Part shown: positions 13,978 through 21,171 of the stretch, piece by piece
Layout: the number at the start of each line of letters is the position of its first letter
Position numbering within the stretch: position 1 is the first letter of the stretch
Notes under the pieces: model-generated
Told to the model about the DNA's origin: nothing
The model's database searches: none
The model's input: only the letters and a program-made list of their open reading frames with translations
Made by a program: the position numbers and the translations under genes
Assembly: GCA_028687495.1 (NCBI GenBank)
Contig: JAQUAA010000005.1
Location: 1 to 26,057 of the forward strand
Direction of reading: 5' to 3'
Source: Minisyncoccota bacterium
Lineage (GTDB): Bacteria > Patescibacteriota > Minisyncoccia > Minisyncoccales > RBG-13-42-11
DNA length: 26,057 nucleotides

Positions 13978-14571
13978 CTACTGACCATACCAGATGTACG
14001 CTATCTGCCCGCCCAATCCTCTCGTGGATTCAATGACGTGGCCCTTTCTCCTGAGATAGCCGACAGCGCCCCTTATGGCCTGCCTTGTCCTCCTGACGTT
14101 GGCTGGACTGCAAAGGCGCATGAAATGATTCGGCGTATAACAGGAAAGAACGCCTTCATCCGCAAGAAATTCATCCATGAGTACGGGCCTGCCCTGCCGT
14201 CGCTTCAGAACTTTCAGTACGCAGCGGTACAGTTCGTGACCCTGCGCGACGAAATGCTTTCCTCCCCAGTAGTGCGGGTTTTGCTCCGGCTCTTTCACAT
14301 CGGGACGGTTGTGATTCATTAAGTCTTCCAGGGTATACTCGCCGGTTGACCACAAACAGCCCTGTATGAAGCCGAGCCACCTGAACGCTTTCTCTATCCT
14401 TCCCTCTTTGAGAAAACCTTCCATTTTGTCCAGCATAGCGTGGCAGTGGGCAAGTATTTTTTTCTTGGAACCAGGCTTGCCCTTATGCGGGAAATCCGCA
14501 ACCGGAATCCCCTTCTCCAGGAAACGCTTGCGATATACAGAGATTACTTCCGATATCTTCTGAGCATCCAT
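13978..14571 (-). CDS. Unrecognised protein, possible winged-helix at the C-terminus
   Basis: I do not recognise this 197-residue protein. Residues 30-75 are helical (KKILAHCHAMLDKMEGFLKEGRIEKAFRWLGFIQG). The C-terminal third (about 130-195) has RPVLMDEFLADEG, NVRRTRQAIRGAVGYLRRKG and GGQIAYIW, which has the rhythm of a winged helix-turn-helix with a recognition helix and a beta hairpin, so DNA binding is possible. The start at 14571 has a strong AGGAGG SD. It follows the 14583 zinc-ribbon gene by 11 bases and ends at the nested terminator, so both form a two-gene unit. Confidence 0.7.
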   Translation of the reverse strand: MDAQKISEVISVYRKRFLEKGIPVADFPHKGKPGSKKKILAHCHAMLDKMEGFLKEGRIEKAFRWLGFIQGCLWSTGEYTLEDLMNHNRPDVKEPEQNPHYWGGKHFVAQGHELYRCVLKVLKRRQGRPVLMDEFLADEGVLSCYTPNHFMRLCSPANVRRTRQAIRGAVGYLRRKGHVIESTRGLGGQIAYIWYGQ

Positions 14572-14582
14572 TTTCGTCCTCC

Positions 14583-14792
14583 TTAGTCCTCATGAGGTTC
14601 AGCCTTGATAAGGGAACCCTTAGGAAATCTCGGAATGGCAATGAGGTTTATTTTGCACTTGCACTTTGGGCACCAGGACCAGGTCTGGCCGTCGGCATCT
14701 TCTCCTAACCGCGCATTCTCGCCGCAGACGCACTCGTGATTCGGATATATGCCCTTATCCTTAAGACCGAGCTTTCTCGCCGTTGCTTTCAT
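14583..14792 (-). CDS. Small zinc-ribbon-like protein
   Basis: The 69-residue protein has CVCG (residues 21-24) and CPKCKCK (about 41-47), two Cys pairs about 17 residues apart that would bind one zinc ion. The rest is short and basic with acidic ends. The start has a near-perfect SD (GGAGGTGATC) and a good promoter at 14836-14863. It is the first gene of a two-gene unit with the 13978-14571 gene. Function unknown. Confidence 0.72.
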   Translation of the reverse strand: MKATARKLGLKDKGIYPNHECVCGENARLGEDADGQTWSWCPKCKCKINLIAIPRFPKGSLIKAEPHED

Positions 14793-14835
14793 TTCCGATC
14801 ACCTCCCCGTTTATTCAATTGTTAAGCTGTAAGTG

Positions 14836-14863
14836 ATTTTAGAATAAATCCTTGAAAAATCAA
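14836..14863 (-). promoter_or_regulatory. Promoter of the 14.0-14.8 kb gene pair
   Basis: On the minus strand TTGATT (14858-14863) and TAAAAT (14836-14841) are 16 bases apart, directly after the tspO stop codon. A -35 of the same sequence and spacing is used before the BtpA-like gene. Confidence 0.5.
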
Positions 14864-14864
14864 A

Positions 14865-15335
14865 TTAATTCAGCCTCCATACGAAAAAGTTCAAAATCGA
14901 GGCGAAAGACACCCAAACAATGTAAGGGATCAGCAGATAAGCAGCTTTTTTATCTAGCTGAAAGAAATCCAGCATGGTATAGAATATCGCAGCCCAGAGT
15001 ATCAGAATTTCAAAAAAAGCCAGGCCCGGCGACTTTAAACCGAAGAATATCACCGACCACAAAACGTTCAAAACCAGCTGCAGAAAGAAAATCTCAACCG
15101 CTTCCTTGCTCTGCTTATCCCCCAATCCTCTTTTCCAGACAAGATACAAAGCAATACCCATTAACAGGAATAAAGTGGTCCAGACCGGGGCAAAAAGCCA
15201 GTTGGGCGGACTGAAAGACGGTTTGTTAAGATAAAAATACCATGTCTTGATAGCCGGCGCGGTGAAAAACGAACCAGAAATTCCGGCTAACTCGCAGATT
15301 AATACACTGATGATCCATTTGACGGCATTTGGCAT
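14865..15335 (-). CDS. tspO: TspO/MBR-family membrane protein
   Basis: The 156-residue protein has five hydrophobic helices and the TspO signature: WYFYLNKPSFSPPNWLFAPVWT (residues about 32-53), LQLVLNVLWSVIFFG and PYIVWVSFASILNFFVW. TspO (the bacterial relative of the mitochondrial translocator protein) binds and degrades or transports porphyrins and responds to stress. Without heme genes in view, its ligand here is open. The ATG at 15335 has no SD. Its length is normal for the family. Confidence 0.92.
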   Translation of the reverse strand: MPNAVKWIISVLICELAGISGSFFTAPAIKTWYFYLNKPSFSPPNWLFAPVWTTLFLLMGIALYLVWKRGLGDKQSKEAVEIFFLQLVLNVLWSVIFFGLKSPGLAFFEILILWAAIFYTMLDFFQLDKKAAYLLIPYIVWVSFASILNFFVWRLN

Positions 15336-15360
15336 ATGGCAATAATAACGAGTTTGAGAG

Positions 15361-15471
15361 TTATTTCTTCCTGATTTTTTTATCCTTGAGCTTGGGCTTT
15401 TCCAGGCGGATGCCCAGGCTCCAGGCGCGGACCGGCCTGGTTTTTAGCGATGAGTTTCTTTTTTTAGTCAT
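15361..15471 (-). CDS. 36-residue basic peptide
   Basis: An ATG at 15471 gives MTKKRNSSLKTRPVRAW... ending KLKDKKIRKK at a TAA (15361-15363). Twelve of 36 residues are Lys or Arg, concentrated at the ends, with a central LGIRLEKPKLK. It begins four bases after the metallopeptidase gene and ends 25 bases before tspO, so it may be co-transcribed with them. It has no SD. It may be a ribosome- or nucleic-acid-binding peptide, or a non-functional small frame. Confidence 0.4.
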   Translation of the reverse strand: MTKKRNSSLKTRPVRAWSLGIRLEKPKLKDKKIRKK

Positions 15472-15475
15472 ATAT

Positions 15476-15826
15476 TTATTTATTCTTATTTCTTTTATTT
15501 TCTAATTCTCTGACTGCTTTTTCGCTGAAGCCGAAGTGATGAGCCACTTCGTGCCAGACGACGTTTTTGACGATTTCTTTCAGTTCCGCTTCCGATCGGG
15601 CCATTCTTTCCAAGGGCGCTTGGAAAATCGTTATTTTGTCGGGCAGCCTCATGCCGAATCCCCTGCCCCAGCTGGTTTTTGGGACTCCCTGGTAAAGACC
15701 TAGATAAGGGCCGTTTGGCGAACCCTGCTCCACCACAATTTCAACATTGTCCATTTTCTTTTGGATATTCTCGGGTAAAGAATCAATCGCTCCCGCCACC
15801 AGTTTTTCGAAGTTTTCTTCTGTCAC
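15476..15826 (-). CDS. Zincin-like metallopeptidase (DUF1025 family)
   Basis: The protein has HEVAHHFGFSE near the C-terminus, the HExxHxxGxxE-type zinc and catalytic motif of the small DUF1025 metallopeptidases (Zincin_1). PYLGLYQGVP and LPDKITIFQAPLER are also typical. The start is set at the GTG at 15826, giving MTEENFEKLVAGAIDSLP, which matches the family N-terminus; an in-frame TTG at 15868 would extend it by 14 residues but lies in the T-run of the upstream terminator. About 116 residues is the usual length. Substrates are not known for the family. Confidence 0.85.
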   Translation of the reverse strand: MTEENFEKLVAGAIDSLPENIQKKMDNVEIVVEQGSPNGPYLGLYQGVPKTSWGRGFGMRLPDKITIFQAPLERMARSEAELKEIVKNVVWHEVAHHFGFSEKAVRELENKRNKNK

Positions 15827-15866
15827 TTGTTTAATTTTCCCATTTTTGAAAAGTTTTGTCCATTTC

Positions 15867-15901
15867 AAAAGCGGCGGAAGAGATATAATCTCAACCGCCG
15901 C
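15867..15901 (-). terminator. Terminator of the 15.9-17.6 kb gene pair
   Basis: GCGGCGG (15871-15877) pairs with CCGCCGC (15895-15901), with an inner GAGAT/ATCTC stem; four T follow on the minus strand. Confidence 0.65.
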
Positions 15902-15924
15902 CTTCTCGAATGTACCAATTACAT

Positions 15925-16782
15925 CTAGACCGGAACAAGAACCCGGGAAACCAGATCTGCTGCCAGATCATAGATTTTCTCCGCCGGGGTCACTGTCGGC
16001 CAGACGCACTCCGTAAAACCTCCTTCAGGCTTCATTGCTTTCAGGTAGACCATGTCCTGGTCGCCGAGCTTCACGTTCCTTGCTTCAATGGTGAACTTGA
16101 CCTGGTCTTTGGCAATGTGTCCTCTGGCTGCCAACATCGCGCCGAACTCATCTAACTGCTCGGTCCTGACCGCGAAAAACGGATTAACGGACAGGTAAGC
16201 GTAGATGAATCCCCGCGTGCCGACGCCGATGATAAAGGTCTTGTTCAGACCGGCTGAATTATCGTTCGGCAGGACAATCAAGGGTTTTAACCGTTCTTCA
16301 TCGGTAGAAGAAAGCTGGAGATAATTCATGGCATGCTCTTCGTCCCAGAGCGCGTCAGTCGGCCTTTCCTTCTTTTCCTTGTCAGCTGCCGTCACCCTGG
16401 CCCACTTGTTGTGGTCCAGCTTGCTCTTTCTGTAGCCGAGTTCCCACATTGCCGCGACAACCATTGGTCCCTTACCAGCGACGAACTGCTCGAGGATATC
16501 CAGATTCCACCAGCGGGACTCACCGTGCTTCAAAGCGTATCCTAAAGCGTCTTTGGCGTTCTTGCACCATCTGTCTACCATTAAAGGCATGTTGTCGTTC
16601 AGCCAGACTTCCGGATAACCGTTGAGATTAAACCTCAGGCTGCCCAGGTAGGTGCAGTCAAAACCCCTCTGGTCCAGTCTCCGGTAGATATCACCGAAGC
16701 GCTTCTCGGCTGCCTCGTACTCTTTCTTGAATTCTTCGGTCGCTTCCCAGATAATCAGGGCGAATCTTTTGCTTTCTGACAT
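15925..16782 (-). CDS. Unrecognised 285-residue protein, second gene of a pair
   Basis: I do not recognise this protein. It is soluble, with an amphipathic N-terminal helix (EATEEFKKEYEAAEKRFGDIYRRL, residues 14-37) and Trp/Asp-rich middle (RWWNLDILEQF). Segments KTFIIGVGTRGFIYAYLSVNP and ARNVKLGDQDMVYLK look like beta strands. Nothing resembles a catalytic motif. The ATG at 16782 has an AGGAGG SD, 21 bases after the preceding gene. It ends at the hairpin at 15867-15901. Shared style with the 16804-17571 gene suggests a two-protein system. Confidence 0.7.
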   Translation of the reverse strand: MSESKRFALIIWEATEEFKKEYEAAEKRFGDIYRRLDQRGFDCTYLGSLRFNLNGYPEVWLNDNMPLMVDRWCKNAKDALGYALKHGESRWWNLDILEQFVAGKGPMVVAAMWELGYRKSKLDHNKWARVTAADKEKKERPTDALWDEEHAMNYLQLSSTDEERLKPLIVLPNDNSAGLNKTFIIGVGTRGFIYAYLSVNPFFAVRTEQLDEFGAMLAARGHIAKDQVKFTIEARNVKLGDQDMVYLKAMKPEGGFTECVWPTVTPAEKIYDLAADLVSRVLVPV

Positions 16783-16803
16783 TTTCGTTACCTCCTTATC
16801 CCG

Positions 16804-17571
16804 TTATTGTGCCAAGTGTTTGGGCGGAATGGTTCTGATGAATTCTGCTCTGAATCCTCCTCCCACCCAGAACATCAGCTTCAGGAAAGCGCAGGCAGCG
16901 GTGAAATTGACTTCTTCCGCGCCTGAGGTGCCGGACAAATCTGCCGGCGGTTCTCCGTAGCCGGAGATCTTAAAAAAAACCTTGCCGGTTTCATAGCCGC
17001 GCTCATCAAGAAATTCCTTGATCATGGGAATGGTCTCGGGCCGCAAACCGTCATTTGCCAGGACATAACCCAGGCCCCAGGCGCAGAGCGCCCTGACTAT
17101 GAGCCGGGTAGATCCCTGCAATAACTGGTGGCCTTTATCCTTGCCATAATCCGGCCTTCGGCCGTGCCGCCATTCTTCATGCAGAGGCAGCAGGTATTCT
17201 GAAACGAAACGGGGATAAGGCGGTTTGAGCAGGTCTTCGTTTGGCTTTTGCAGGAATTCCAGAACCTTGTTGGTGGTTTCCAGACAACCGTTGTCATAGC
17301 CCACCAGGCAGCACTTCAGCTCTTTTAAGCAACGCTTGATGATGAGCTGGCCGCAGGTTGCGGCTATCTTCTCGTTGACGTGTTTCAGGCCGCCCAGGTA
17401 GAAATTGACGCGCGTCAGCCTTTCTTCCGATGTGCCGCCGTACTTGCCGGCGTAAGGCACGTCCATGCCGGAATAAAGAAGGCCGACCGCCTCTTCCTCG
17501 GTCACCACTGCTTTGCACCTGGCCACGAGCTGCTCCCAGGTTTCGATGCGGGAAATAGTTTTGACTGACAT
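16804..17571 (-). CDS. Unrecognised protein, first gene of a pair
   Basis: The start is the ATG at 17571 because AAAGGAG lies seven bases upstream; an in-frame extension to 17601 has no signal and would cross a hairpin. The 255-residue soluble protein has a run of helices with a cluster of Cys (CGQLIIKRCLKELKCC around residues 73-88, then CLETTNK), and a later stretch FFKISGYGEPPADLSG. No family is recognised. It is followed after 21 bases by the 15925-16782 gene and preceded by a hairpin at 17593-17618 and an unused SD at 17665-17678. Confidence 0.7.
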   Translation of the reverse strand: MSVKTISRIETWEQLVARCKAVVTEEEAVGLLYSGMDVPYAGKYGGTSEERLTRVNFYLGGLKHVNEKIAATCGQLIIKRCLKELKCCLVGYDNGCLETTNKVLEFLQKPNEDLLKPPYPRFVSEYLLPLHEEWRHGRRPDYGKDKGHQLLQGSTRLIVRALCAWGLGYVLANDGLRPETIPMIKEFLDERGYETGKVFFKISGYGEPPADLSGTSGAEEVNFTAACAFLKLMFWVGGGFRAEFIRTIPPKHLAQ

Positions 17572-17592
17572 AGACTTACTCCTTTCTTTTCT

Positions 17593-17618
17593 GGCCGCCA
17601 TATTCCTGGCGGCTTTTT
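17593..17618 (+). terminator. Hairpin with plus-strand T-run upstream of the 16804 gene
   Basis: GCCGCC (17594-17599) pairs with GGCGGC (17608-17613) and is followed by TTTTT on the plus strand. No plus-strand gene precedes it, so it may instead be a structured minus-strand leader just upstream of the SD, or end an antisense transcript. Confidence 0.4.
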
Positions 17619-17664
17619 CGGTCCTGTTTTAGCCTGTTTTACGGTAAAAATAGGTTGTTAAAAA

Positions 17665-17678
17665 GCATCACCTCCTTT
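17665..17678 (-). promoter_or_regulatory. Orphan near-perfect Shine-Dalgarno sequence
   Basis: AAAGGAGGTGATGC on the minus strand is as strong as the SDs of the BtpA-like and lipid-kinase genes, yet only a 9-codon frame (17639-17668; ATG two bases after the SD) follows. It could mark a leader peptide or a lost gene. Confidence 0.4.
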
Positions 17679-17689
17679 AAATAGTATTT

Positions 17690-17711
17690 AAAAAGGGCTA
17701 TCGATCAGCCC
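17690..17711 (-). terminator. Rho-independent terminator of ychF
   Basis: GGGCT (17695-17699) pairs with AGCCC (17707-17711) and T5 follows on the minus strand. It lies 40 bases after the ychF stop codon. Confidence 0.8.
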
Positions 17712-17750
17712 TCCATGTTTCTAATTAGCACCTTTTCATGATTTTGTCTA

Positions 17751-18818
17751 TCAGGCGCTGTGCTTTATTTCAATGACGTCACCGTCCCGGACGACGTATT
17801 CTTTGCCCTCGGTCCTGATCAGCCCAGTTTCCCTGGCTCTGGCAAAACCGCCCGAATCCAATAATTCTTGCCAGTTTATCACTTCGGCCTTGATGAAGTG
17901 GGATTCAAAGTCGCTGTGTATCACTCCCCCGGCCTGAGGAGCAAGGCAGCCTTTTTTAACGGTCCAGGCCCGGGTTTCGTCGGGCCCCGTGGTAAAAAAA
18001 GTAATCAAGCCCAATGTCTCATATGCTTTCTTTATCAGAGAATCAAGTTCCGTTTCCAGAGGCAAGCCCAGGGCCCCTCTTTCTTCCCTGGTCAATCCCA
18101 CCGCCTCAAACTCAGTCAGAACGTCTATTATCAGAAAAGGCCAGTTGTTCTTCCTGAATTTTTCAATCGTTTCCGGAGAAACTTCTTCGTCTTTGCCGTT
18201 GAGCAGATAAAGCCTCGGCTTCATGGTCAATAAATGGTAAGGATTTATGACTTTAAGCTCTTCCTCCGCGAACTCCTGTTCGCTTAAAATCTTGCCCTCT
18301 TCCAGAAATTTCTTCGCTTTAGAGAGAGTTTCCATTTCCCTTATGGCTTCTTTTTTGCCTGACTTCGCCTCCCCTTCCAGGGAACCCGCCACCTTGGTTA
18401 CCGTTTCCAGATCCTTCAGCACGAGCTCCGTATCAAGAATCTCTTTTTCAGACAAAGGATCAACGTCTGACCTCGTGTTGATGATATCCTGTTTCTTAAA
18501 AGACCTTAAAACGTAAACCACGGCATCCGTCTCCCTGATGTTGGCCAGAAACTTGTTTCCCAGGCCTTCTCCCTTGTTGGCTCCTTTCACTAATCCTGCA
18601 ATATCGAAAAACTCAACAGTGGTATATATTTTCTTTTGAGACTTGTTCAGTTCGGCCAGTTTATCCACCCTTTCGTCGGGCACGGCAACAACCCCGACGT
18701 TTGGGTCGATTGTGCAGAAAGGATAATTGGCCCGATCTACCTGTTTCTTGGTGATGGTTTCAAATAGGGTTGATTTGCCGACGTTGGGCAAACCGACTAT
18801 TCCGATGGAAAGTGGCAT
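17751..18818 (-). CDS. ychF: YchF-family ATP/GTPase
   Basis: The 355-residue protein has GLPNVGKST (P-loop, about residues 9-17), FFDIAGLVKGANKGEGLGN (switch II region), a coiled-coil insertion and a C-terminal TGS domain (TFFTTGPDETRAW onward), all in the order of YchF. YchF is an Obg-related P-loop protein that prefers ATP, binds the ribosome and is linked to stress response and translation. The NKxD specificity motif reads NGKDE, consistent with relaxed nucleotide preference. The start has only GAGG three bases upstream; the -10 of the candidate promoter lies 7 bases before it, so the message may be nearly leaderless. Confidence 0.95.
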   Translation of the reverse strand: MPLSIGIVGLPNVGKSTLFETITKKQVDRANYPFCTIDPNVGVVAVPDERVDKLAELNKSQKKIYTTVEFFDIAGLVKGANKGEGLGNKFLANIRETDAVVYVLRSFKKQDIINTRSDVDPLSEKEILDTELVLKDLETVTKVAGSLEGEAKSGKKEAIREMETLSKAKKFLEEGKILSEQEFAEEELKVINPYHLLTMKPRLYLLNGKDEEVSPETIEKFRKNNWPFLIIDVLTEFEAVGLTREERGALGLPLETELDSLIKKAYETLGLITFFTTGPDETRAWTVKKGCLAPQAGGVIHSDFESHFIKAEVINWQELLDSGGFARARETGLIRTEGKEYVVRDGDVIEIKHSA

Positions 18819-18825
18819 ATCCTCA

Positions 18826-18853
18826 TTTATATCTCAAATCAAACAATTTACAA
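18826..18853 (-). promoter_or_regulatory. Promoter of ychF (possible leaderless message)
   Basis: On the minus strand TTGTAA (18848-18853) and TATAAA (18826-18831) are 16 bases apart. The -10 box ends 7 bases before the ychF ATG, so transcription would start at or next to the start codon. Confidence 0.45.
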
Positions 18854-18859
18854 CACCTC

Positions 18860-18887
18860 TTGACATTATTTGCAGACGGTATATAAT
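18860..18887 (+). promoter_or_regulatory. Consensus sigma70-type promoter, plus strand
   Basis: TTGACA (18860-18865) and TATAAT (18882-18887) are both perfect, with a 16-base spacer. It is back-to-back with the ychF promoter and drives the leader/short RNA at 18894-18988. Confidence 0.75.
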
Positions 18888-18893
18888 ACTCTC

Positions 18894-18988
18894 AGACGAT
18901 AAGTCGAAGTAGCTTAGTCGAGTCTTTAACCTAAAAAATTAAAGTAGTAGTTAAGTGTAGCGGCTTAGAGTTTCAAGGTCGCTTTTTT
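18894..18988 (+). ncRNA. Putative short structured RNA or attenuator leader
   Basis: About 95 bases lie between the expected transcription start and a terminator, with no reading frame. I can draw three hairpins: CGATAAG with CTTAgTCG (18897-18920, one bulged G), TTAAC with GTTAA (18926-18954), and the terminator stem at 18959-18988. Either a free-standing small RNA or a regulated leader of the zinc-ribbon gene that starts 25 bases after the T-run. It does not match 6S, SRP, tmRNA or any riboswitch I know. Confidence 0.45.
18959..18988 (+). terminator. Intrinsic terminator of the short RNA
   Basis: AGCG (18959-18962) and CTT pair with AAG (18975-18977) and CGCT (18980-18983) around an 8-base loop, with one mismatch, followed by six T (18983-18988). 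Confidence 0.6.
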
Positions 18989-19013
18989 AATTAGTAAGCT
19001 AAACGAAATTAAA

Positions 19014-19190
19014 ATGGCATTTAATTCAGACAGAGGATTCGCTCCCAGAGAAACAGTCAAGGGCAATTGGAAATGCTCAGACTGCGGAGTAGAAATCACC
19101 GAGCTTCCTTTTCAGCCAGCTCCCGACAGACCAATTTACTGCAAGGAGTGCTGGTCAAAGAGGAAACCCAAAAGGGATTTCAGCAGATAA
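19014..19190 (+). CDS. Small CxxC/CxxC zinc-ribbon protein
   Basis: The 58-residue protein begins MAFNSDRGFAPRE and has CSDCG, then ITELPFQPAPDRPIYCKECW: two CxxC pairs 17 residues apart that bind zinc. The LPFxPxxDRPIYCxxC string is typical of very small zinc-ribbon proteins abundant in Patescibacteria, of unknown function, perhaps nucleic-acid binding. The end is basic (KRKPKRDFSR). No SD is present. It is the only plus-strand gene in this half of the window and has the short RNA and a consensus promoter upstream; a terminator follows it. Confidence 0.85.
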   Translation: MAFNSDRGFAPRETVKGNWKCSDCGVEITELPFQPAPDRPIYCKECWSKRKPKRDFSR

Positions 19191-19202
19191 TCCTCATAAA
19201 AC

Positions 19203-19228
19203 AAAAAACCGCCTCAGGGCGGCTTTTT
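19203..19228. terminator. Bidirectional terminator
   Basis: CCGCC (19209-19213) pairs with GGCGG, flanked by A-rich and T-rich runs, so it can end the zinc-ribbon gene on plus and the flavoprotein gene on minus. Confidence 0.75.
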
Positions 19229-19233
19229 GTTTG

Positions 19234-20484
19234 TCAAAGTTTGGCGGCGCTTTCTCCGGCTAAGTGCCCGGTGCTCCAGCTCTGCTGGAGGTTGTAGCCG
19301 CCGGTCGGACCGTGGAGATTTATTATTTCACCGGCCAAAAACAAGTTCTCGATGATTTTCGACTTCATCGTTTTTGCATCGATCTCTTTCAGGGAAACGC
19401 CGCCTGAGGTGACGATGGCATTTTCAAAACCAAGAAGACCTGAAACCTGCATTTCCAATCCCTTCAGCAGCTTTACCAGTTTCTGCCTTTCTTCCTTGGT
19501 GATTCCATTGACCCGCTTTTCGGGGTTTATGAGGGATAAATCAATCATTACGGGAATCATTTTCTGGGGCAGCAGATCGTCCAGAGAGTTTTTGAACAGT
19601 TTATTGCTGTATTTTGAAAAATCTGACTTCACCCTTTTGTCCAGCGTCTCAAAGTTCAAAGCCGGTTTCAAATCCAAAACGAGTTTCACTTCTCCTTTTT
19701 CCAGAAGCTCAGCGATTCCCCTGCTCAGATCCAGGACGATGGGACCGGAAACGCCAAAATGGGTAAAGAGCATTTCGCCGAAACGCGAATCCTTCTTTTT
19801 ATTGTTCTGGAAAACCGTCAGTTCAACGTTCTTCAGACTCAGGCCCTGGGCAGCTTTCGGCCAGTTTTCCTTGATTTTCAAGGGAACCAAAGCCGGCCTT
19901 AATTTGGTTACGGTGTGGCCCAGCTTTTCCAGCCACAAATAACCCTGACCGGTGGAACCGGTGACAGGATATGATTTGCCGCCGGTGCAAATGACATAGT
20001 TTTTGGCCGTAACTTTTCTGCTATCTTTCAAAACGACTTTTTCTATCCTGTTTCCGCTGCTGATAATCTCTCTCACTTCAGCTTTCGTCATCACCTCCAC
20101 CTTTCCCTTTTTCAGATACTCAATCAAAACTCTCAAAACGTCCAAAGCGCTGTCGCTTTCCGGGAAAATTCTCTTGCCGCGCTCAACCTTCACGCCCAGT
20201 CCCATGTTCTCGAAAAATTCAATCGTTTCTTTGGGTCCGAAAACCGACAAAGGATATAAAAGAAAATCGCCTTCTTTGCCGTATTTCTTGACCATTTCCT
20301 TGGGATTGAATTCCGCCCGGGTGATGTTGCTTCTGCCTTTTCCCGTCAGTAGCAGCTTTCTGCCTAAATCCGGATTCTTTTCCAGAAGCAAAACACCGGC
20401 TCCCATTTCAGCCGCTCTGCCAGAAGCCATCATTCCCGCCGGTCCGCCGCCGATTACGATGACGTCAAAAACGTCTTCTTTCAT
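19234..20484 (-). CDS. HI0933/YhiN-type FAD-dependent oxidoreductase
   Basis: The 416-residue protein begins with the dinucleotide-binding motif VIGGGPAGMMAS (residues about 10-21), then LLEKNPDLGRKLLLTGKGRSN, and has CTGGKSYPVTGSTGQGY, TSGGVSLKEID and LFLAGEIINLHGPTGGYNLQ, all signatures of the HI0933 flavoprotein family (COG2081). The enzymatic reaction of this family is largely unknown. The ATG at 20484 overlaps the TGA of the 20481-21170 gene (ATGA), so the two are translated together, and tgt precedes both. It ends at a terminator. Confidence 0.9.
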   Translation of the reverse strand: MKEDVFDVIVIGGGPAGMMASGRAAEMGAGVLLLEKNPDLGRKLLLTGKGRSNITRAEFNPKEMVKKYGKEGDFLLYPLSVFGPKETIEFFENMGLGVKVERGKRIFPESDSALDVLRVLIEYLKKGKVEVMTKAEVREIISSGNRIEKVVLKDSRKVTAKNYVICTGGKSYPVTGSTGQGYLWLEKLGHTVTKLRPALVPLKIKENWPKAAQGLSLKNVELTVFQNNKKKDSRFGEMLFTHFGVSGPIVLDLSRGIAELLEKGEVKLVLDLKPALNFETLDKRVKSDFSKYSNKLFKNSLDDLLPQKMIPVMIDLSLINPEKRVNGITKEERQKLVKLLKGLEMQVSGLLGFENAIVTSGGVSLKEIDAKTMKSKIIENLFLAGEIINLHGPTGGYNLQQSWSTGHLAGESAAKL

Positions 20485-21170
20485 AAACCCATCTTTTTTA
20501 TTAAATAATTCCTCACTTTCAACTGCGTTTCAATGGTGTTTTCCAGTTCAATAGCCACAGTGTCTGAAAAATATTTCCTGGGGTATTTCTTAAGATAGTC
20601 CATCTGGGAAAGTTTTACCAAAACATGGGAATCGTACCGCCAGCTTACGTCCTCGAAATCGCGGCGCAGCACTTTCTGCATGCAGCTTAGATGATTGCAG
20701 CCGATTTTGTTCCTTTCCAGAACCCCGACATTGTACCTGAACTTTTCAGGATGCAGAAGTCTGTCGTCTTCCAGATGAGTCATATCCAGACAAATGCCGC
20801 CGAACTTCCTGATTTCTTTTTCGTTGAAAGGATCGTAAACGTTTTCAATGAAAATCATTTTCCTGTGTTTTAAGGAGTAATCGTAAATGAACGGGTATTC
20901 CGTATTGGTATGAATGTTAAATACTTTGGCCTTGAATTTTTCAATTAAGTAATCCAATTCAGCCGGTGCCATATCGTTTCTGATGTGGACGAAGGGGATG
21001 TTTTTGATGCCGGCTTTTTGCAAAAGACGGTATAACTTCTCCCTCTCTTCCTTTTTAAAACAAGTTGGGAAAAGGGCGACTTCTTTCAGTCCCAGTTTCC
21101 TGATTTCCTTTATTTTCGCCCGCCAGTCGGAACCGCGGGTAGTGGTGATGGAAACGAGAATCTTCCTCAT
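20481..21170 (-). CDS. Unrecognised TIM-barrel-like protein in the tgt cluster
   Basis: The 229-residue protein has the strand/helix rhythm and metal-ligand residues of the xylose-isomerase/AP-endonuclease TIM-barrel superfamily: FVHIRNDM, FNIHTNT, IFIENVYDPF, GICLDMTHLE, GCNHLSCM and AIELEN, giving His, Asp and Glu at strand ends. No characterised family is recognised, so any reaction is open. It starts one base after the tgt stop codon and overlaps the next gene by 4 bases; the tight packing suggests a link to queuine/base exchange or nucleotide repair, which is inference. Confidence 0.75.
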   Translation of the reverse strand: MRKILVSITTTRGSDWRAKIKEIRKLGLKEVALFPTCFKKEEREKLYRLLQKAGIKNIPFVHIRNDMAPAELDYLIEKFKAKVFNIHTNTEYPFIYDYSLKHRKMIFIENVYDPFNEKEIRKFGGICLDMTHLEDDRLLHPEKFRYNVGVLERNKIGCNHLSCMQKVLRRDFEDVSWRYDSHVLVKLSQMDYLKKYPRKYFSDTVAIELENTIETQLKVRNYLIKKMGL

Positions 21171-21171
21171 T

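Noticed and set aside
18894..18988. tRNA-like or tmRNA-like RNA
   Set aside because: There is no acceptor stem, T-loop or anticodon arm in the right order, although GTAGCTTAG resembles a D-arm.
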